A DNA stretch of 64,000 nt from SR-FBR-E99 sp963732365 (GTDB lineage: Bacteria; Bacteroidota; Bacteroidia; Bacteroidales; VadinHA17): positions 124,001 through 188,000 of the forward strand of contig CAVSZC010000001.1 in assembly GCA_963732365.1 (NCBI GenBank), written 5' to 3'. This document shows, piece by piece, positions 59,486 to 64,000 of this stretch (positions are counted from its first letter, which is position 1; each line of letters begins with the position of its first letter). The position numbers were made by a program, and so were the translations under genes. The notes beneath the pieces are model-generated. The model was given only the letters and a program-made list of their open reading frames with translations. It had not been told where the DNA came from and did not search any database.

Positions 59486-62412
59486 TACCTGGGGTCCGGA
59501 AGAACGGGCAGCCTGGCCATCTTTTCCACCTCAATGGTGGTGTACCCGAACTCCTCAGCTATCTTACCCTGAATGAGATATGTGCCGCTACCGCGAAACG
59601 GCCAGTTCACAAGCGACTGAGGGAAGTGAGTGGTGTCGAAGAATTCGCCTCCGGTATCGATAAAAGTGCCGAAGTTCATCCATTCCCTCTTGACGGTCTT
59701 GATATATTTCACCGTTACCAGGTGCCCTACCATCCTGACCCTTCGCCCGGTCATCCCTTTCATCTCTGAGGCGGTAATATCGCCCCTGAACCTCGTCTGC
59801 AGCATGTCAAACCATGAGAGGGTGACGGGGAAGCCCATCAGCTCGACCTCGTCGTAGGCGTCTTCCAGTCCCGACTGTTCAAAGGGGGGCATCATAAACT
59901 TCTTCGGTTCAGGGTTGAAGAGGGTGCGTGCGGTCTCGCTCTTACCCCTGTTTATCAGCATATGTGCCTCCCAGAGAAGGAGGGCTTTGCTCTTGCCGGT
60001 GAACCTGAATGCCCCGGCACGGATGAGTATGATGGTCTGTTCGAGGCCTGGACCAATACGTGAGATAAAGTCTTCAAGCCCCTGATAGTCACCGTTGTCA
60101 TTGCGTTCTGTTATTATCCCGTTTGCCAGGCTGCTCTCCAGCCCTGCTATATGTATCAGTCCCAGGTATATGGTGGTTCCGCTTATATTGGTCTTGTATG
60201 TGCTTCTGTTGATGCAGGGTGTCTCTACCGTTGCCCCCTCGCGTATTGCCTCATGCACATAGACCCATGTGCGGTAGAAGCCCCCGAAGTTATTGATGAC
60301 GGCTACCATGAACTCAAGGGGGTAGTGCGCCTTCAGCCAGAGGCTCTGGAAGCTCTCGACGGCGTAGGATGCGGAGTGTGCCTTGGAAAAGGAGTATCCG
60401 GCAAATGACTCTATCTGGCGCCATACCTCCTTTGTTATCTCTTCGCGGTACCCTTTCTCGCGGCAGTTGGTAAAAAACCTCTCCGTTATCTTCTGCATCT
60501 CCTGCTTTGAGCGGTGCTTGCCGCTCATGGCGCGTCGCAGCGTGTCAGCGTCAGACAGGTCGAGGCCGGCGAAGTGGTGGCACACCTTCAGCACATCCTC
60601 CTGGTATACCATCACCCCGAAGGTCTCGCTGAGAAGATCCTTCATCACGGGGTGGATATACTCAAACTTGTCAGGGTTATGGAACCGGTGGATGAACTGG
60701 CGCATCATGCCCGACCGCGCCACCCCCGGCCTGATGACAGAGCTGGCGGCCACAAGTGTCAGATAGTCATCGCATCTCAGCTTCTGCAGCAGTCCGCGCA
60801 TTGCCGGACTCTCAATATAAAAACATCCCTTGGCGTCACCGCGCCTGAGGCGGTCTTTGACCAGCGGGTCGTTCTTGAAGCTCTGTATCGCATGGACATC
60901 GACATCGACGCCGCGGTTGGCACGTATGATCTCCGCGCTCTCCCTTATATGTCCTATGCCCCTCTGGCTCAGTATGTCAAGTTTCTCGTAGCCCAGCTCC
61001 TCAGCCGTGTACATGTCCCACTGCGTCGTCGGAAACCCCTTGGGAGGCATGTCCAGTGCGGTATAGCAGCAGAGGGGCTCCTCGGAGATGAGCACCCCGC
61101 CGGCATGGATGCTTCGCAGGTTGGGGAAGTCGGCTATCCTGTTGCCTGTCTCAAAGATCAGGTCGGGTATCTCTCCGCGGTTGTTTTCGGCAGAGGGGTT
61201 GTCAATCAGTGCATCTATCTCATCAACAGGCAGTCCGTGTACCTTGCCCAGCTCACGCACGATCGACTTGCCGCGGAAGGTGTTGATGGTGCCGAGCAGT
61301 GCGGTGTGGCGGTGCCCATATCGCCTGAAGATATACTCGGTGACAGTGTCGCGCTCCTTCCATGAATAGTCTATGTCGAAGTCGGGCGGGGAGGTCCGCT
61401 TCGGGTTTATGAAGCGCTCGAAGTAAAGGTTCAGGTCGATAGGGTCAACATTGGTGATCTTAAGGCAGTAAGCAACGACGGAGTTGGCTCCACTGCCTCG
61501 TCCGACGTGATAGAATCCGCAGGACATGGAGTAGCGTATTATGTCCCATGTAATGAGGAAGTATGAGGAGAAGCCGAGGCGGTCTATTATCTCCAGTTCA
61601 TGTCTCACCCTCTCTTCTGCCGTTTTGTTTTTGTTGCCGTAGCGGTACTTCATGCCGTCCCATGCCAGTTTCTCGAGCAGGAGCTTGTCGTCGTACCTGC
61701 TTGCTGAGTATATCTTTTTGTTTTTTGGTGTTGTGAAGTCGAAGCTTACCGAGCAGTCGCCGAGCATCCTGCGGGTGTTTTCGGTCACCTGCGGCCACAT
61801 CTCAAAGGGGCGGATAAGCTCATTCTCAGGGACAAACAGCTCGTCGGGCGAGGCTGTCATGTGAGGGGTGAGGCGGCTGAGGAGTATGTTGTTGTCTATG
61901 GCGCGCAGGCTGCGGTGGACGGGGTAGTCGGACTGTGAGCCGATGGTGACGGGCTGCAGGATGATGCATTTAGACAGATCTTTTTTTGTCATTGAGATGA
62001 GTCTGCCGGCGGCGGCGGGGCGTATGCCGGTAAACTCGTTGTCGCGCATGGTGGCAGGGCCGCCGCCGGCAGGGTAGATGACGTATGCGTTGGGAAAGGA
62101 GGGAGGCTGCGGCGGGAGGGGGGTGCCGGTGACGTTATGGTGTGTGAGGAACTCGTTCAGCTCCCTGAAGCCCTCGTTGTTGCGTGCCAGGCCTGTATAA
62201 AGCATCTTCCCGTCACTGCGGAACTCTATCCCTGCCGCCGGGGTGATGTCGCGGCTGCGGCACTCGCGCACGAAGTCGGGCACGCCGGTGGTGTTGTTGA
62301 TGTCGGTGAGAGCCATATGTGTTACGCCGGCAGCCGCGGCGAGCTCAGAAAGGCGCTCGACCGACAGTGTGCCGTAGCGGAGGCTGTAATATGAGTGGCA
62401 ATTGAGGTACAT
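59482..62412 (-). CDS. DNA polymerase III alpha subunit-like, short DnaE (DnaE2-type)
   Basis: The 976-residue protein is a C-family polymerase. It has a PHP domain (residues 1-200; YLNCHSYYS keeps only one of the two first histidines), palm and finger motifs (GRGSGANSVVAYCL, PPDFDIDYSWKERD with the catalytic aspartates, YQEDVLKVCHHFAG, FSKAHSASYA), HhH, and an OB fold near the end. It is about 200 residues shorter than the main replicative DnaE. It follows dinB by 54 bases on the same strand, with an XRE regulator opposite. This is the layout of mutasome cassettes, so a role in translesion synthesis is inferred. It converges with relA. Confidence 0.88.
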   Translation of the reverse strand: MYLNCHSYYSLRYGTLSVERLSELAAAAGVTHMALTDINNTTGVPDFVRECRSRDITPAAGIEFRSDGKMLYTGLARNNEGFRELNEFLTHHNVTGTPLPPQPPSFPNAYVIYPAGGGPATMRDNEFTGIRPAAAGRLISMTKKDLSKCIILQPVTIGSQSDYPVHRSLRAIDNNILLSRLTPHMTASPDELFVPENELIRPFEMWPQVTENTRRMLGDCSVSFDFTTPKNKKIYSASRYDDKLLLEKLAWDGMKYRYGNKNKTAEERVRHELEIIDRLGFSSYFLITWDIIRYSMSCGFYHVGRGSGANSVVAYCLKITNVDPIDLNLYFERFINPKRTSPPDFDIDYSWKERDTVTEYIFRRYGHRHTALLGTINTFRGKSIVRELGKVHGLPVDEIDALIDNPSAENNRGEIPDLIFETGNRIADFPNLRSIHAGGVLISEEPLCCYTALDMPPKGFPTTQWDMYTAEELGYEKLDILSQRGIGHIRESAEIIRANRGVDVDVHAIQSFKNDPLVKDRLRRGDAKGCFYIESPAMRGLLQKLRCDDYLTLVAASSVIRPGVARSGMMRQFIHRFHNPDKFEYIHPVMKDLLSETFGVMVYQEDVLKVCHHFAGLDLSDADTLRRAMSGKHRSKQEMQKITERFFTNCREKGYREEITKEVWRQIESFAGYSFSKAHSASYAVESFQSLWLKAHYPLEFMVAVINNFGGFYRTWVYVHEAIREGATVETPCINRSTYKTNISGTTIYLGLIHIAGLESSLANGIITERNDNGDYQGLEDFISRIGPGLEQTIILIRAGAFRFTGKSKALLLWEAHMLINRGKSETARTLFNPEPKKFMMPPFEQSGLEDAYDEVELMGFPVTLSWFDMLQTRFRGDITASEMKGMTGRRVRMVGHLVTVKYIKTVKREWMNFGTFIDTGGEFFDTTHFPQSLVNWPFRGSGTYLIQGKIAEEFGYTTIEVEKMARLPVLPDPRY

Positions 62413-62466
62413 GGTCTTGCGGTCTTGCAGTCTTCCGTCTTCCGTCTTCGGTCTTCCGTCTTCCTC
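62413..62466. repeat. Short tandem repeat (TCTTCCG/TCTTGCG units) between dinB and dnaE
   Basis: About seven units of 7-8 bases (tcttgcgg, tcttgcag, tcttccg, tcttccg, tcttcgg, tcttccg, tcttcc) fill the whole gap between the dinB stop and the dnaE start. Confidence 0.75.
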
Positions 62467-63711
62467 CTAATGATAGTGCCACCCCCTGAGTCTCTCTTCC
62501 ATCCTCGATTTCTCAGCAAGCATCTCTGCAGCCTTTCTGAGCTCGCGTTCGCTGCGTTCCGCAGCGGTCATCACCCCGGCGGCCCTGCGTATGGCATGAC
62601 GCCCGAAACGGCCGCGAAGGGTGTCCATGGTCATATAGAGACTCACCATCTCAGGGGTGTCCTCGAACATGTTTAGCTGCTGCACCCCGCGCACCAGCCC
62701 GCTCACCTTCACACCTATAAGCCTGATGAGCATGCGTCTCTGCCACAGACGCCGGAAGAGGCTCTGCGCCTCGCTGATGAGAACATGGTCAAAGGCGGTG
62801 TAGGGTATGCGCTGCTGCAGCGTGTGCGTGTCAAAATCGGAGTAGCGTATGCGCACCGTGATGCACGAGGCCAGCTTCTCCTGGCGGCGCAGCTCATAGG
62901 CCAGCTTCTCTGTCATACTTACTATCAGCTGGTTAAGCATGACAGTGTCAGTGGTGTCACGCTCAAAGGTGTGCTCGGTGCTGACAGACTTCTGCTCCGA
63001 GTAGCTTATGATAGGAGTGGAGTCGATGCCGTTGGCCTTCTTCCATATCTCCATACCGTTCTGCCCCATGAGCGACTCAAGCATCTCCGCAGGTATGACG
63101 CGCAGGGTGTGTATGGTTGAGATACCCATCGAGCGCAGCGTATGATACGTCTTCTGTCCTATCATGGGTATCTTCCTGATAGAGAGAGGGTCAAGGAAGG
63201 GGATGACATACTGCCGGGCAACCTCCTTCTCGCCGTTGGGCTTGGCCTCGCCGGCAGCTATCTTGGAGACGGTCTTGTTGACGGAGAGACCCATGGAGAT
63301 GGGCAACCCCGTCTCCCTTATTATCGTGCCGCGCAGCTCATGCGCCCAGCGGGCACAGCCGTAGAAGCGGTCCATGCCCGTGAGATCGACATAGTGCTCG
63401 TCTACTGACGCCTTCTCATACAGCGGCGCCCTCTCCGCGATGATGCCGGTGACCATGCGCGAATATTTCGTGTACATCTCCATGTCACCGCGTATGAAGA
63501 CCGCCTCCGGACACATCGCCCTGGCCATCCTCATGGGCATGGCCGAGCTGACACCGAAGCTGCGCGCCTCGTAACTGCAGCTCGATACCACACCGCGGTC
63601 AGAGCCGCCGCCGATGATCACCGGACGACCGTTGAGACGACTGTCGCGCACCCTCTCCACGGAGACGAAGAAGGTGTCAAGGTCAAGATGCAGTATGCTG
63701 CGAGAGTCCAT
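62467..63711 (-). CDS. dinB: DNA polymerase IV-like Y-family polymerase (DinB)
   Basis: The 414-residue protein has all Y-family parts. Catalytic residues are D10 in HLDLDTFF and D104-E105 in SVDEHYVDLTG, so it looks active and is not an ImuB-type inactive relative. Steric-gate region FFVSVE, the palm loop YEARSFGVSSAMP, HhH (GIDSTPII preceded by IRKIPMIGQKT) and a little-finger domain follow. A beta-clamp motif QLNMF lies at residues 345-349. The H106 after DE, where DinB proteins often have alanine, is unusual. It leads the dinB-dnaE unit and is divergent from an XRE regulator. Confidence 0.93.
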   Translation of the reverse strand: MDSRSILHLDLDTFFVSVERVRDSRLNGRPVIIGGGSDRGVVSSCSYEARSFGVSSAMPMRMARAMCPEAVFIRGDMEMYTKYSRMVTGIIAERAPLYEKASVDEHYVDLTGMDRFYGCARWAHELRGTIIRETGLPISMGLSVNKTVSKIAAGEAKPNGEKEVARQYVIPFLDPLSIRKIPMIGQKTYHTLRSMGISTIHTLRVIPAEMLESLMGQNGMEIWKKANGIDSTPIISYSEQKSVSTEHTFERDTTDTVMLNQLIVSMTEKLAYELRRQEKLASCITVRIRYSDFDTHTLQQRIPYTAFDHVLISEAQSLFRRLWQRRMLIRLIGVKVSGLVRGVQQLNMFEDTPEMVSLYMTMDTLRGRFGRHAIRRAAGVMTAAERSERELRKAAEMLAEKSRMEERLRGWHYH

Positions 63712-63713
63712 TT

Positions 63714-63762
63714 GTCGGTTATCTGTTATCTGTTATCTGTTATCAGTTATCTGTTTGCAAAT
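63714..63762. repeat. Short tandem repeat (GTTATCT units) in the dinB leader
   Basis: Six units of seven bases (gttatct, gttatca), with gttatct repeated exactly three times, lie directly before the dinB start codon on the minus strand, and thus in its mRNA leader. The same word family appears before folD. Confidence 0.8.
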
Positions 63763-63805
63763 CGCAAATTTTTCTCCAGGGGTTGAACTTTTTTTCATTT
63801 TTTCA

Positions 63806-63835
63806 TTGCTGTTTCAGAAATCTGTTTTATATTTG
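63806..63835 (+). promoter_or_regulatory. Promoter of the XRE regulator
   Basis: TTG (63806-63808), a 19-base spacer and TATATTTG (63828-63835) match the Bacteroidota -33/-7 promoter perfectly. The transcription start would fall in the first operator. Confidence 0.65.
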
Positions 63836-63850
63836 ATTAAAATTTAATCA
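63834..63850. promoter_or_regulatory. Operator 1 (TGATTAAAATTTAATCA)
   Basis: A perfect 17-base palindrome centred on 63842. It begins within the -7 box of the XRE promoter, and a minus-strand TAAATTTT within it could be part of the dinB promoter. Confidence 0.7.
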
Positions 63851-63856
63851 TTATTC

Positions 63857-63873
63857 TGATTACAATATAATCA
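63857..63873. promoter_or_regulatory. Operator 2 (TGATTACAATATAATCA)
   Basis: The same palindrome with one arm mismatch, centred on 63865, exactly 23 bases from operator 1 and 12 bases before the XRE start codon. Confidence 0.7.
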
Positions 63874-63884
63874 ATTTTTATAAC

Positions 63885-64000
63885 ATGTACTTCGCATCGA
63901 ACATAAAATTTTTACGGAGACGCCGCGGCCGCACCCAGGATGACATGGCGTCAGCACTGCAGATGAAACGCTCCACTCTCAGCGGATATGAGAACGGAGT
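63885..64000 (+). CDS. XRE-family transcriptional repressor (partial)
   Basis: Only the first 38 codons are in the window. The start, MYFASNIKFLRRRRGRTQDD, runs into ALQMKRSTLSGYENG, a typical HTH_3 with its recognition helix. The remainder is cut off, so it is unknown whether a LexA-type S24 peptidase follows. It is divergent from dinB-dnaE and sits downstream of two palindromes. Confidence 0.8.
   Translation, partial: MYFASNIKFLRRRRGRTQDDMASALQMKRSTLSGYENG

Overview
The window looks like a chromosome segment of a bacterium of the phylum Bacteroidota, probably a Bacteroidales-like anaerobe. The evidence is: repeated -7 promoter boxes of the Bacteroidota type (TAnnTTTG); few Shine-Dalgarno sequences; an 11-subunit respiratory complex I without NuoE, NuoF and NuoG; Bacteroidota-type conserved unknowns; and fermentation genes (pta, ackA, ptb, buk). 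Genus cannot be told from this sequence alone. Almost all of the DNA is compact housekeeping and central metabolism.

Layout. 1-8.8 kb: the tail of secA (+), then a tight minus-strand operon read amrBA, a membrane spermidine-synthase-like gene, amrS, ligA, a DUF6913-like gene, dapA. The first three form an AmmeMemoRadiSam system whose parts carry export signals or membrane helices. 8.9-20 kb: a SiaC-like gene, argS, ffh, a complete IS3-family element (1359 bp, inverted repeats, -1 frameshift site) that separates ffh from folD, then a TPR protein, phosphosulfolactate synthase, aroE, truA and a threonine aldolase. 20-30.3 kb: the nuo operon (A, B, C, D, H, I, J, K, L, M, N) with a small unknown gene at its end. 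30.4-43 kb: a QueA-like gene, an Smr protein, an aldehyde dehydrogenase, RNase P RNA, a LolA-like protein, rarA, gamma-glutamyltransferase, an unknown anchored protein, an omega-amidase and a large FAD/iron-sulfur oxidoreductase. 43-48.4 kb: a five-gene acyl-phosphate operon (pta, ackA, two ptb-like genes, buk). 48.4-57.3 kb: two SDR genes, an outer-membrane barrel, an FKBP isomerase, a dicarboxylate symporter, a 665-bp AT-rich gap with five palindromes ahead of an XRE regulator, pyrK-pyrD, an Lrp regulator, a YhhN protein and tRNA-Lys with a broken repeat copy. 57.3-64 kb: relA with a degenerate hydrolase domain, then a divergent damage-tolerance cassette: dnaE2-like polymerase and dinB (-) opposite an XRE repressor (+), with paired operators between them.

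Three points stand out. (1) The dinB-dnaE cassette with its own XRE regulator and two 17-bp palindromes 23 bp apart looks like a self-regulated mutagenesis module. (2) The AmmeMemoRadiSam genes appear to work at or outside the cytoplasmic membrane, next to a membrane-embedded aminopropyltransferase-like protein. (3) At least six gene junctions carry different short tandem repeats with a period of about 7-9 bases; in two places the repeat forms or abuts the C-terminal codons of a gene.
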